From: JAKVAV01 sp964651785
Lineage (GTDB): Bacteria > Bacteroidota > Bacteroidia > Flavobacteriales_D > Cryomorphaceae
Reading direction: 5' to 3'
Assembly: GCA_964651785.1 (NCBI GenBank)
Contig: CAZYWJ010000007.1
Span: forward strand, 17,962-81,961
Length of the DNA: 64,000 nucleotides
The notes beneath the pieces are model-generated. The model was not told where the DNA came from. It saw nothing but the letters and a program-made list of their open reading frames with translations, and searched no databases. The translations under genes were made by a program, and so were the position numbers. Numbering within the stretch: the first letter of the stretch is position 1; each line of letters starts with the position of its first letter. This document shows positions 53,682 to 61,703 of this stretch, piece by piece.

Positions 53682-54502
53682 TTTCCTAATTCTTTATAGT
53701 TTACTTTTTTTCCATACATCAATATACCTACGCGGTAAATTCGGCCTGCCAGCCATACACAAAAAACAAATCCTGCGATAAGCAGCACCATTGAAAGTAT
53801 GAGCTCCCAAATCGATCCGCTGTCAAAGCCCATCGCCACACGCACCATCATTACGATGGGAGAGGTGAGCGGTATTTCGGAAAACCAAAAAACCGCAGCT
53901 CCTTCGGGATTGGTCAGGGCAAATTCCGATACGATAAATCCAAAAATCAGTGGAATGGTGATCGGCATNNNNNNNNNNNNNNNNNNNNNNNNNNNNNNNN
54001 NNNNNNNNNNNNNNNNNNNNNNNNNNNNNNNNNNNNNNNNNNNNNNNNNNNNNNNNNNNNNNNNNNNNTTGTCTTCGATTACACCTTCAACTTGAGATTT
54101 GATGTAACTGCGCGCTTTCATACTCGGCAGTTTTCGGAATACCATCTCTGCTTGAGGATAGGTAATGATATCTTCTCGCAACACCAGCATCAACGTGTAT
54201 TCAGTGGAATCAAACTCTGCGTTCGTCAAACCATCCGTGATGTAGTCAAATCGAACCTGAGAAGTCTCTTTCAATTCATCCACAAACATCGGCTTGGCCT
54301 TGCCCGTGCTATCGGTGGTAATCTCACTCGTGAGATCGACCACCAGAACATTGTAAATACTCGTATCACTCATCCCCAAAAAGACTCCCAAACTTAGCAG
54401 TCCTCCGATCAAAATCGGACCGAGGAAGGTCATAATGATGAATGATTTCTTTCTGACGCGGCTCACGTATTCGCGCTCAATTATCAGGTTGATCTTACTC
54501 AT
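53666..54502 (-). CDS. NatB-like ABC exporter permease, interrupted by assembly gap
   Basis: An ABC-2 type permease. One N-terminal membrane helix after the conserved IIEREYVSRVRKKSF, a large extracytoplasmic domain, and C-terminal helices (TIPLIFGFIVSEFA, TSPIVMMVRVAMG). Positions 53969-54068 are N. Homologues have about 430 residues; this has 278 codons including the unknown ones, so the true gap is probably longer. It overlaps the ATPase gene by 8 bases. Confidence 0.85.
   Translation of the reverse strand: MSKINLIIEREYVSRVRKKSFIIMTFLGPILIGGLLSLGVFLGMSDTSIYNVLVVDLTSEITTDSTGKAKPMFVDELKETSQVRFDYITDGLTNAEFDSTEYTLMLVLREDIITYPQAEMVFRKLPSMKARSYIKSQVEGVIEDXXXXXXXXXXXXXXXXXXXXXXXXXXXXXXXXXXMPITIPLIFGFIVSEFALTNPEGAAVFWFSEIPLTSPIVMMVRVAMGFDSGSIWELILSMVLLIAGFVFCVWLAGRIYRVGILMYGKKVNYKELGKWLRY
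53969..54068. other. Assembly gap (100 N)
   Basis: Exactly 100 N inside the permease gene, a placeholder size. Sequence missing here probably includes several membrane helices. Confidence 0.95.
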
Positions 54503-55427
54503 CGTTTTCTCCTTTTGATTGAACTATTTTAATGAAGATGTCATTCATGTTCGGAATCACTTCGTTTAAAGAATGAACTTGTGCTACAGGGATTACTGCT
54601 TTGAGCAAATCGTTTACCGTTACTCCGTTTGTCAGCTTAATTCGCGCACTCCGCAGTTTGTCTTCCGTCTCAAAATGACTGATCAGTTCGAAGTTAGTCC
54701 AGAGGGCGTTGGTAAAACTCAACATGTCGCCGGAGAAAACGATATCGTAAACCCCTTCTTTGTATCTGTTTCTGATGTCTTTAACCGCTCCTTCAAGAAC
54801 TACATTCGCATCATTAATTAAGGCAATGTGGCTGCAAATCTCTTCTACCGACCCCATATTGTGGGTAGAGAGCATGATGGTTGCTCCTTCATCTCGAAGT
54901 CTCAAGAGTTCTTCTTTAATCAAATTGGCGTTAATGGGATCAAATCCGCTGAAGGGTTCATCGAGAATTAAAAACTTCGGTTCGTGAAGCACGGTAGTGA
55001 TAAACTGCACTTTCTGCGCCATACCCTTCGATAGCTCTTCGACTTTTTTATTCCACCAACCTTCAATTTGAAATCGTTCAAACCAAGCCTTCAGTTTCTT
55101 GTTGGCCTCGGTTTTGGTCATTCCCTTCAGTCGAGCCAAGTAGACAGCCTGTTCGCCAACCTTCATTTTTTTATAAAGTCCGCGCTCTTCGGGCAGATAG
55201 CCGATTTTTTGAACGTGATCGGACTTCAATTTTTCACCATCAAAAATGACTTGTCCCTCGTCGGGAGCTGTAATTTGGTTGATGATTCGAATAAGAGACG
55301 TCTTACCCGCTCCATTGGGTCCGAGCAATCCGAAGATGCTACCCTTGGGTACGGACAGGCTCACATCAGAAAGTGCTACGTGATTGGAGTAGACCTTTGT
55401 GATGTTTTTCGCTTGAAGTATTGCCAT
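54495..55427 (-). CDS. NatA-like ABC transporter ATP-binding protein
   Basis: A protein of 310 residues with GPNGAGKTSLIRI (Walker A), LSKGMAQKVQF (signature) and FLILDEPFSGFD (Walker B), then a C-terminal extension of about 90 residues typical of the NatA/CcmA-like group. It should power the neighbouring permease to export an unknown substrate, perhaps sodium. The gene overlaps the permease by 8 bases (ATGAGTAA). Confidence 0.85.
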   Translation of the reverse strand: MAILQAKNITKVYSNHVALSDVSLSVPKGSIFGLLGPNGAGKTSLIRIINQITAPDEGQVIFDGEKLKSDHVQKIGYLPEERGLYKKMKVGEQAVYLARLKGMTKTEANKKLKAWFERFQIEGWWNKKVEELSKGMAQKVQFITTVLHEPKFLILDEPFSGFDPINANLIKEELLRLRDEGATIMLSTHNMGSVEEICSHIALINDANVVLEGAVKDIRNRYKEGVYDIVFSGDMLSFTNALWTNFELISHFETEDKLRSARIKLTNGVTVNDLLKAVIPVAQVHSLNEVIPNMNDIFIKIVQSKGENDE

Positions 55428-55461
55428 GAAACTTTTGAATTATTGCGGTCAAATCTAAATG

Positions 55462-55493
55462 AAAAACCGCTTTACCCCGAAGGCAAAGCGGTT
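55462..55493 (-). terminator. Rho-independent terminator after dnaJ
   Basis: Read on the minus strand, AACCGCTTT (complement of 55485-55493) and AAAGCGGTT (complement of 55465-55473) form a 9-base stem with a TTCG-containing loop, followed by TTT. It lies 22 bases beyond the dnaJ stop. Confidence 0.75.
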
Positions 55494-55514
55494 AAGTTTT
55501 AAAGGAGATATTCT

Positions 55515-56636
55515 CTATTCGAACATATCTTTTACCTTTTGAAAAAAGTTCTTTTCATCGTGGTTTGCGGTAGGCTGAAAATTCTCGCTGTCTTTTAATT
55601 TTTCGAGAACCTTCCTTTCCTCTTTGCTAAGCTCCTGCGGTGTCCACACGTTTATATTGACCAGCATGTCACCTTTTCCGTAGCTCTGCACGCTTGGCAA
55701 TCCTTTGCCTTTAAGGCGAACCAACTTCCCGCTTTGAGTTCCTGCAGCGATATTGATCTTGGCTTTTCCTTCCACGAGAGGCACTTCGGCAGTGCCGCCC
55801 AAAACGGCATCAATGAAGCTTACATATAAGTCGTAGTGAAGGTTTTTGCCATTGCGTTTTATCGTGTCGTGCTCTACCTCTTCAATCACCACAAGAAGAT
55901 CACCCGGAATGCCACCCATCGGCGCGGCATTTCCTTTTCCGCTCACGTTTAACTGCATTCCTTCCTCAACTCCCGCAGGAATGTCGATGCTAATCACTTC
56001 TTCTTTTCTTACCAATCCGTTCTCATCAGAGCCGGGCGGGCGTTTATCAACCATCTCTCCGCTACCGTGACAGGTCGGGCATACGGAGGTAGTTTGCATC
56101 TGCCCCAAAATGGTATTGGTTACGCGGCTGACTTGACCCGTTCCACGACAAGTGCTGCACGTCTTAAAAGTGGTTCCTTCAGCGGCTACCAGCTTATTAA
56201 CTTTGATTTTTTTGGTCGTACCGTTCAGTACTTCCGCCAAATCAAGTCTTACCTTAATTCGAAGGTTTGATCCTTTGCGTCGCCTGCGGCCTCCGCCACC
56301 AAAGCCATTGCTAAAGCCGCCGCCACCGAAAGCACCTCCGAAAATATCGCCGAATTGAGAGAAGATGTCGTCCATGCTCATCCCTCCGCCGAACCCACCG
56401 CCCGCAGCTCCGCCTACACCTTGGTGGCCAAATCTGTCATAGCGCTGTCGCTTCTCGGGATTGTTAAGCACCTCGTAAGCTTCGGCTGCTTCCTTAAATT
56501 TTACTTCCGCTTCTTTATCATCAGGATTTCTGTCCGGATGATATTTCAAGGCCAATTTGCGGTAAGCTTTTTTAAGTTCAGCTTGCGAGGCACTTTTTGA
56601 TATGCCCAATACTTCGTAATAATCTCTCTTCGCCAT
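55515..56636 (-). CDS. dnaJ: Chaperone DnaJ with reduced zinc finger
   Basis: A protein of 373 residues. The J domain contains the HPD motif (YHPDRNPD, about 33-35), followed by a Gly/Phe-rich region and two C-terminal barrels. Only two CxxCxGxG repeats are present (CSTCRGTG and CPTCHGSG) instead of four, so at most one zinc can be bound. After the second repeat the segment ENGLVRKEEV leads straight to the barrel. It works with DnaK and GrpE; grpE lies 21 bases upstream. Confidence 0.93.
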   Translation of the reverse strand: MAKRDYYEVLGISKSASQAELKKAYRKLALKYHPDRNPDDKEAEVKFKEAAEAYEVLNNPEKRQRYDRFGHQGVGGAAGGGFGGGMSMDDIFSQFGDIFGGAFGGGGFSNGFGGGGRRRRKGSNLRIKVRLDLAEVLNGTTKKIKVNKLVAAEGTTFKTCSTCRGTGQVSRVTNTILGQMQTTSVCPTCHGSGEMVDKRPPGSDENGLVRKEEVISIDIPAGVEEGMQLNVSGKGNAAPMGGIPGDLLVVIEEVEHDTIKRNGKNLHYDLYVSFIDAVLGGTAEVPLVEGKAKINIAAGTQSGKLVRLKGKGLPSVQSYGKGDMLVNINVWTPQELSKEERKVLEKLKDSENFQPTANHDEKNFFQKVKDMFE

Positions 56637-56657
56637 TCTACTGCGTCTTTGCGATTC

Positions 56658-57245
56658 TTATTGTCCTACTACCACTTTAGCGTAGCGAAGAACTTTGTCA
56701 TTATAGAAATACCCTTTTTCAGCCACGTCAATCACTTTGCCCTTCATGTCTTCAGAAGGAGCGGGGATATTGGTAATGGCTTCATGATATTCCGTATCAA
56801 AAGGCTGATTGATGGAATCCATCGGCTTCAAGCCTTTGTTTTGAAGTAAGTGTAGTAGTTTGTGATGAATCAATACGAAACCTTCTTTCAGTGCTTCAGG
56901 GTCTTCATTGGATTCATTTGATTGAATGGCGCGTTCAAAATCGTCGACAACGGGAAGTATCTCAGCGGCAAAATCAGAACCCGCATTTTTCATCAGGTCC
57001 AATTTTTCTTTAGCCGTTCTGCGTCTGAAATTTTCAAATTCAGAATACAATCGCAAGTACTTATCGTTTACCGTGTCATATTTTTTCTGCAATTCCGTCA
57101 TAGCAGCCTCATACTCGCTTGCTTCTTGTTGCGCAGAATTTTCTTCGGCTGCCTTATCTTTCGCATCTTTTTCAACGGCTTGCTCGTCGCGTTCCGCGTG
57201 CGTTTCCTCTACATCCGTGTTTTCTACTTTATCTTTTTCCGTCAT
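56658..57245 (-). CDS. grpE: Nucleotide exchange factor GrpE
   Basis: A protein of 195 residues with a highly acidic N terminus, a long coiled coil (about 55-110, with YLRLYSEFENFRRRTAKEK) and the C-terminal beta part (ALKEGFVLIHHKLLHLLQNKGL, DTEYHEAITNIP). It releases ADP from DnaK. It forms an operon with dnaJ, which ends at the terminator at 55462-55493. A sigma or CIRCE-type element was not seen. Confidence 0.95.
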   Translation of the reverse strand: MTEKDKVENTDVEETHAERDEQAVEKDAKDKAAEENSAQQEASEYEAAMTELQKKYDTVNDKYLRLYSEFENFRRRTAKEKLDLMKNAGSDFAAEILPVVDDFERAIQSNESNEDPEALKEGFVLIHHKLLHLLQNKGLKPMDSINQPFDTEYHEAITNIPAPSEDMKGKVIDVAEKGYFYNDKVLRYAKVVVGQ

Positions 57246-57316
57246 GGGTAATCAATTTTTCATGCCACAGAAGGCAAATAGTGCGCCACTACTATGAAGG
57301 TGACATATTGTCGGGG

Positions 57317-58291
57317 CTAGTTTTCAAATACTTTATGCGGATCAATTTCTGAGATTTTCTTACCCTTAGCTCTTTGAATTCCCGCGTTAATTTCAAAACC
57401 CACAAGTAAAACAATGGTGTTAAGGTAAAGCCAAAGCATTACAACTAAAACCGTTCCCACTGAACCGTAGAGTTTATTATAACTTCCGAAATTATTTACG
57501 TACCAGGCAAATAAAGACGATACGATAATCAACCCCAATGTGGCAAAAGAAGCTCCGGCGTTTATTGCACGCCATTTACCGCTATGTCCTGCACGGTAAA
57601 GTATAGAGATTACAATTTCGAAAAGGATGATTACGAAAATCCACTTGGCCACTTCAATGAAAAAGACGACGATATCCCCTCCGATTATGTTTATTTCCTG
57701 CATGTATCGCAACACGGGCCCGCTAAGTGTGATGAGCGAAACACCAACAACAAGAGAAAATCCGAGTACTACCAAAATTCCCAATGATCGAGCATATTGA
57801 AGGAATATGCTGTGCTTTTTTTCGAGGTTGTAGCTATGGCTGAAACCGTCGAGCAAGGCCTGAACCGCATTGGTCGAAAAAAACAAAGTCAGTAAAAAAG
57901 AAAGGCTGATCAGGGTTTCTTGTTTTTTGTTTACTAAGTCGTTTAAAGTGTTTTCCACCAATCGAAAGGTATCTCCCGGCATAGCCCGATTCAAGTAGCT
58001 CATAATATTCTCTTGAAAATCGGTGATCGGAACAAATGGGATAAAGGTCAGGAAGACAATGAATAAAGGAGGGATGGCAAGAATAAATCGGAAACATACT
58101 GCTGAAGCTCGTGTAGTAATTCGACCTTCTTGCAATCCGAGAAGAAAAAATTCAAAAACCTGATAGAGGCTCAAACCGTCAAAACCCGGAATGATCAGTC
58201 GTTTTGAGGAGATAACCAATTGCCTGAAAGGTCTGGACCTTCGAAACTGCCTCTTCTTCTTCTCTACCCATTCGGAAAATGCTGACCCCAT
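57317..58291 (-). CDS. YihY/BrkB-family membrane protein
   Basis: A protein of 324 residues with about six membrane helices. FSLVVGVSLITLSGPVL and the C-terminal SYNKLYGSVGTVLVVMLWLYL are typical of YihY (formerly BrkB). The family is not a ribonuclease as once proposed; its function is unknown. It is 37 bases downstream of nadC and may be co-transcribed. Confidence 0.85.
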   Translation of the reverse strand: MGSAFSEWVEKKKRQFRRSRPFRQLVISSKRLIIPGFDGLSLYQVFEFFLLGLQEGRITTRASAVCFRFILAIPPLFIVFLTFIPFVPITDFQENIMSYLNRAMPGDTFRLVENTLNDLVNKKQETLISLSFLLTLFFSTNAVQALLDGFSHSYNLEKKHSIFLQYARSLGILVVLGFSLVVGVSLITLSGPVLRYMQEINIIGGDIVVFFIEVAKWIFVIILFEIVISILYRAGHSGKWRAINAGASFATLGLIIVSSLFAWYVNNFGSYNKLYGSVGTVLVVMLWLYLNTIVLLVGFEINAGIQRAKGKKISEIDPHKVFEN

Positions 58292-58328
58292 TTAGATGCG
58301 AAGGTATAAAAGTACTTTATTGAAAAAG

Positions 58329-59162
58329 TTAATAAGCCTTAAGGCTGATGTCCAAACTGCTGACGCTGTGGGTTAATGCTCCCATTGATATGAAATCCAC
58401 TCCGCACTCAGCGTATTGACGCACATTTTCTATCGTGATTCCTCCACTGGCTTCCGTTTCAATTTGATCGGGAATCTGAGCTACCGCACTCCTTAAATCC
58501 TCAAAGCTGAAATTGTCTAACATAATGCGGTCTATCAAACCAACGCTCAGGATTTTATCAACTTCTTGCAGATTTCGAGCTTCGATTTCCAGGCTGATAT
58601 TGAGCCCTTGATTTTTGCGGTATTCATCGGCCATGGTTATAGCTTCTTCGATTCCACCGGCATAATCGATGTGATTGTCCTTAATCATCATCATATCGTA
58701 CAAGCCGAACCGGTGATTTACACCACCACCGATTTGTACAGCTAATTTCTCCAAAAAGCGGAGACCGGGAGTAGTTTTTCGAGTGTCCAAAATTCGGGTA
58801 TTCAGGCCCTCCACTTTATCTACCACATTTCGGGTAAGCGTGGCAATGCCGCACATTCGCTGAATGCAGTTTAAGGCGAGCCTCTCAGCCATGAGGATGC
58901 TACGGGCTTTCCCGCTCACCGTCAAAATTACCGTTCCGGGCACTACCGCGGTGCCATCCTGAACCATGGTTTTTACCTGAAGGTTAGGATCAATGAAGTA
59001 GAATATTTGTTCGGCTATTCCCGTTCCGGCTACCACACCGTTCTCTTTCACGATCATTTTCGCTCTGCCTACAGCTTCTGCAGGAATGCAGGCTAAACTC
59101 GTGTGATCGCCCTCTCCGATGTCTTCCTGTACCGCATTGCGGATAAATTCATCTATGGTCAT
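58329..59162 (-). CDS. nadC: Nicotinate-nucleotide pyrophosphorylase (carboxylating)
   Basis: A protein of 277 residues from ATG 59162, which gives the usual N terminus EDIGEGDHTS. LNCIQRMCGIATLT, LDTRKTTPGLRFLEK and VNHRFGLYDMMMIKDNH are family signatures. It makes nicotinate mononucleotide from quinolinate in NAD synthesis. It is divergent from lhgO. Confidence 0.95.
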   Translation of the reverse strand: MTIDEFIRNAVQEDIGEGDHTSLACIPAEAVGRAKMIVKENGVVAGTGIAEQIFYFIDPNLQVKTMVQDGTAVVPGTVILTVSGKARSILMAERLALNCIQRMCGIATLTRNVVDKVEGLNTRILDTRKTTPGLRFLEKLAVQIGGGVNHRFGLYDMMMIKDNHIDYAGGIEEAITMADEYRKNQGLNISLEIEARNLQEVDKILSVGLIDRIMLDNFSFEDLRSAVAQIPDQIETEASGGITIENVRQYAECGVDFISMGALTHSVSSLDISLKAY

Positions 59163-59285
59163 AAAAATGCGCCGATTCGTTGGTGCAAAGGTGGGAATAT
59201 TTTGCCGAAGAGGCATAACTGCAAACGGTTCGGCTATGTTTTTCGATTGCACCTTTCAATTAACTTTGCGACAAACTTTTCAGGC

Positions 59286-60527
59286 ATGACGGAAGATCAG
59301 ATTTTTGATGTGGCCATAATTGGTGGAGGGATAGTAGGTGCGGCTACATTTTACAAAATGCAGATGAGACATCCGGAGCTTAGGATTGTGCTTATCGAGA
59401 AGGAAAATATGCTGGCGGATCACCAAACGGGAAATAACTCGGGTGTAATTCACTCGGGTTTATATTACAAACCCGGAAGTCTCAAAGCCCGAAATTGTGT
59501 ACAGGGCCGCAAGGAGTTAGTGGCTTTTGCCAAAGAGCACAACATACCACATGATGTTTGCGGAAAGGTGGTGGTTGCCGCCGATGAAAGCGAACTGCCC
59601 ATGCTGGATAAAATATTTGAAATCGGGAAGCAAAACGGGATAGAAGGGATAGAAAAAATTACTGCCGAACAGATCAAGGAACGAGAGCCATTCTGCGAAG
59701 GTGTAGCCGGTATTTGGGTTCCCGTTACCGGAATAATCGATTATCGGGCGGCAACTGAAAAGATGGTGGAATTGGCTCTGGCCAAAAATCCGGGTTCAAA
59801 ACTATCGCTGGGTGAAGAAGTTGTCGGCATCCGCAATGACGAATATTACGAAGAGGTGCGCACATCAAAAACCACCTATGGCGCAAAATATCTGGTCTTC
59901 TGTGCCGGCTTGCATGCTGATCGATTGGCCCGAAAAGATCAAATTCAGTTGAAGGAGAGGGTAGTAGGTTTTCGAGGCGATTACTACGAACTGACCGATC
60001 AGGCCAAGCATAAAGTTAAAAACCTCATTTATCCCGTTCCGAATCCGGACTTTCCGTTTTTAGGGGTTCACTTCACCCGTATGACAAACGGAGAAATAGA
60101 ATGCGGACCGAATGCGGTTTTCACCTTCAAGCGTGAAGGTTATGGCAAAACGGATTTCAGCCTGCGGGATTCGATTGATGCGCTCACCTACGGCGGAACT
60201 TGGAAGCTCTTTTTCAAAAATATGAAGTTCGGAATAAACGAGTATCGACGGGCTTTTTCTAAAAAACTGTTCTTGAAAACCTTGCAGCGTTTAATTCCAT
60301 CACTCACCATGGACGATCTTAAGCCCGGCCGTTCCGGAGTAAGGGCACTTCTGCTCAGCGTTGATGGTGATACGCGTGATGATTTCAGAATCGAATATGG
60401 CAAGAACAGCATACACGTACTCAATGCGCCCTCGCCCGCAGCTACGGCAGCATTGGCCATAGGTGAGGGAATCTGTGAAATGGCTGAAGAAAAATTTGAC
60501 TTTAAATCGGCAAATCAGTTGGCCTGA
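59286..60527 (+). CDS. lhgO: L-2-hydroxyglutarate oxidase (LhgO-like)
   Basis: A protein of 413 residues, an FAD-dependent oxidoreductase with VAIIGGGIVGAATFYKM at the N terminus. NNSGVIHSGLYYKPGSLKA and a C-terminal GRSGVRALLL match the LhgO/YgaF family, which oxidises L-2-hydroxyglutarate, a side product of oxoglutarate reduction. ATG 59286 is preferred to an in-frame upstream start because the FAD motif follows at once. A TAACTTTG box (59261-59268) sits upstream without a clear -33 box. Confidence 0.85.
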   Translation: MTEDQIFDVAIIGGGIVGAATFYKMQMRHPELRIVLIEKENMLADHQTGNNSGVIHSGLYYKPGSLKARNCVQGRKELVAFAKEHNIPHDVCGKVVVAADESELPMLDKIFEIGKQNGIEGIEKITAEQIKEREPFCEGVAGIWVPVTGIIDYRAATEKMVELALAKNPGSKLSLGEEVVGIRNDEYYEEVRTSKTTYGAKYLVFCAGLHADRLARKDQIQLKERVVGFRGDYYELTDQAKHKVKNLIYPVPNPDFPFLGVHFTRMTNGEIECGPNAVFTFKREGYGKTDFSLRDSIDALTYGGTWKLFFKNMKFGINEYRRAFSKKLFLKTLQRLIPSLTMDDLKPGRSGVRALLLSVDGDTRDDFRIEYGKNSIHVLNAPSPAATAALAIGEGICEMAEEKFDFKSANQLA

Positions 60528-61063
60528 ACCACTTTGTATTTTTCTAACAAAGCGTCCCAATTCCATAAAAAAGTCTCCATCGCTTCTTTCAATCGCTGGA
60601 TGAAAATGGGATTGGGTGAGTCTAGTGATTTGAAATACTTTTCCTGAAACTTATTGAGTTCATAGCGACAGAAAATGGTGCGAGCCATAGCATTCGTTAC
60701 GCTTTTGCTCGGATGATTTTTTCTCATCATCAGCTTTCGCGTATCGCTTACCATTTTTGCCAAATTCATCTTATCCATCCCGTACAGGTCGGCAAATTTT
60801 TCCAAGATATGCTGAGTGATGCGGCGATCTTGACCCGCTTCGAAGTGGTTCGGTAGGATTTGCAGATTTCCCGCTAAAACAATAGTAGTAAAAGCCCCGG
60901 CGTCTTCGGAGTCCAAGTTGGGCGGAGATAAAAATTCAGGTGAATCATTGATCAAACCAATTACATCCGCAAAACCTTCGTCAATCAAAAGCTGAACTCC
61001 ATTTACAAATATGTGTGCTACTTTTTCTTCCGTAAGTTTTTTCTTTCCGAATAAGGTGATCAT
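60515..61063 (-). CDS. Conserved protein of unknown function
   Basis: A soluble protein of 182 residues, mostly helical, with no signal peptide and no cysteine pair. Segments such as KVAHIFVNGVQLLIDEGFAD and the basic RKLMMRKNHPSKSVTNAMARTIF stand out. I do not recognise it as a named domain. It overlaps the lhgO 3' end by 13 bases in convergent orientation. Codon use is like that of its neighbours. Function unknown. Confidence 0.6.
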   Translation of the reverse strand: MITLFGKKKLTEEKVAHIFVNGVQLLIDEGFADVIGLINDSPEFLSPPNLDSEDAGAFTTIVLAGNLQILPNHFEAGQDRRITQHILEKFADLYGMDKMNLAKMVSDTRKLMMRKNHPSKSVTNAMARTIFCRYELNKFQEKYFKSLDSPNPIFIQRLKEAMETFLWNWDALLEKYKVVQAN

Positions 61064-61154
61064 AAAAGGATGGCGGTTTTTTTTTGGATTCGAACCTATA
61101 ATTGAACAAAATTAAAGGCTTAAACGTGAAATTTTACGGGGGGTGCGGTTTCGA

Positions 61155-61202
61155 TTATCAACAAAGTTTTCAACCCGAGTTATCGATAGATTGCGACTTT
61201 TG
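61155..61202. other. DnaA-box-like cluster upstream of DUF983 gene
   Basis: TTATCAACA (61155-61163) is followed by AAAGTTTTCAACC and GTTATCGATAG. The order (TTATCAACAA, then GTTTTC, then GTTATCG-TA) recurs in the cluster at 19598-19694. This could be a DnaA site or a shared regulatory element. Confidence 0.3.
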
Positions 61203-61244
61203 TCACAATAAGTCTATCAGTCCTGTCTATCTTTGCGGTCACTT

Positions 61245-61700
61245 ATGGGATTGAAGGGAACTAAACTTTATTCGATTTTCACATTTACCTGTCCGCGATG
61301 TCACGAGGGAAAGCTTTTTCAGCAAAAAGCTACTTATGCCAAGGGATTTACTGAATTGAACAAAAAATGCCCCGTATGTGGCGAAAATTTTGAGCGTGAG
61401 CCGGGATTCTATTTCGGAGCCGCCTACGTGAGTTACGCCCTTACCGTTGCGATTTGGGTAGCGCTCTACGTGGCCCTTACCGTTTTCGATGCCATAGGCT
61501 TGATGGAGTTCGATTTTTTTGATGATGGCTTTCTTTTCTTGATTTTGGGAATTGTGCTTCTCGTGGTTTTATTGCCATTGGTCTACCGCTTTTCCAGAGC
61601 GATATGGATCAATTTCTTTGTAAAATACCGCACGGATGCCGTAGAATTTAATCGGGCGAAAGAAGTAGAGAGAATGTCGCGAAAATCCTCTGCAGATTAA
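61245..61700 (+). CDS. DUF983-like membrane protein
   Basis: A 151-residue protein with a zinc-ribbon-like pair CPRCHEGKLFQ and CPVCGENFE before two membrane helices (about 60-120). This is the DUF983 layout; function unknown. The ATG at 61245 is 9 bases after a -7 box TATCTTTG (61228-61235), so the leader may be nearly absent. A TTG lies 25 bases further up, slightly long for the consensus. Confidence 0.8.
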   Translation: MGLKGTKLYSIFTFTCPRCHEGKLFQQKATYAKGFTELNKKCPVCGENFEREPGFYFGAAYVSYALTVAIWVALYVALTVFDAIGLMEFDFFDDGFLFLILGIVLLVVLLPLVYRFSRAIWINFFVKYRTDAVEFNRAKEVERMSRKSSAD

Positions 61701-61703
61701 ATT

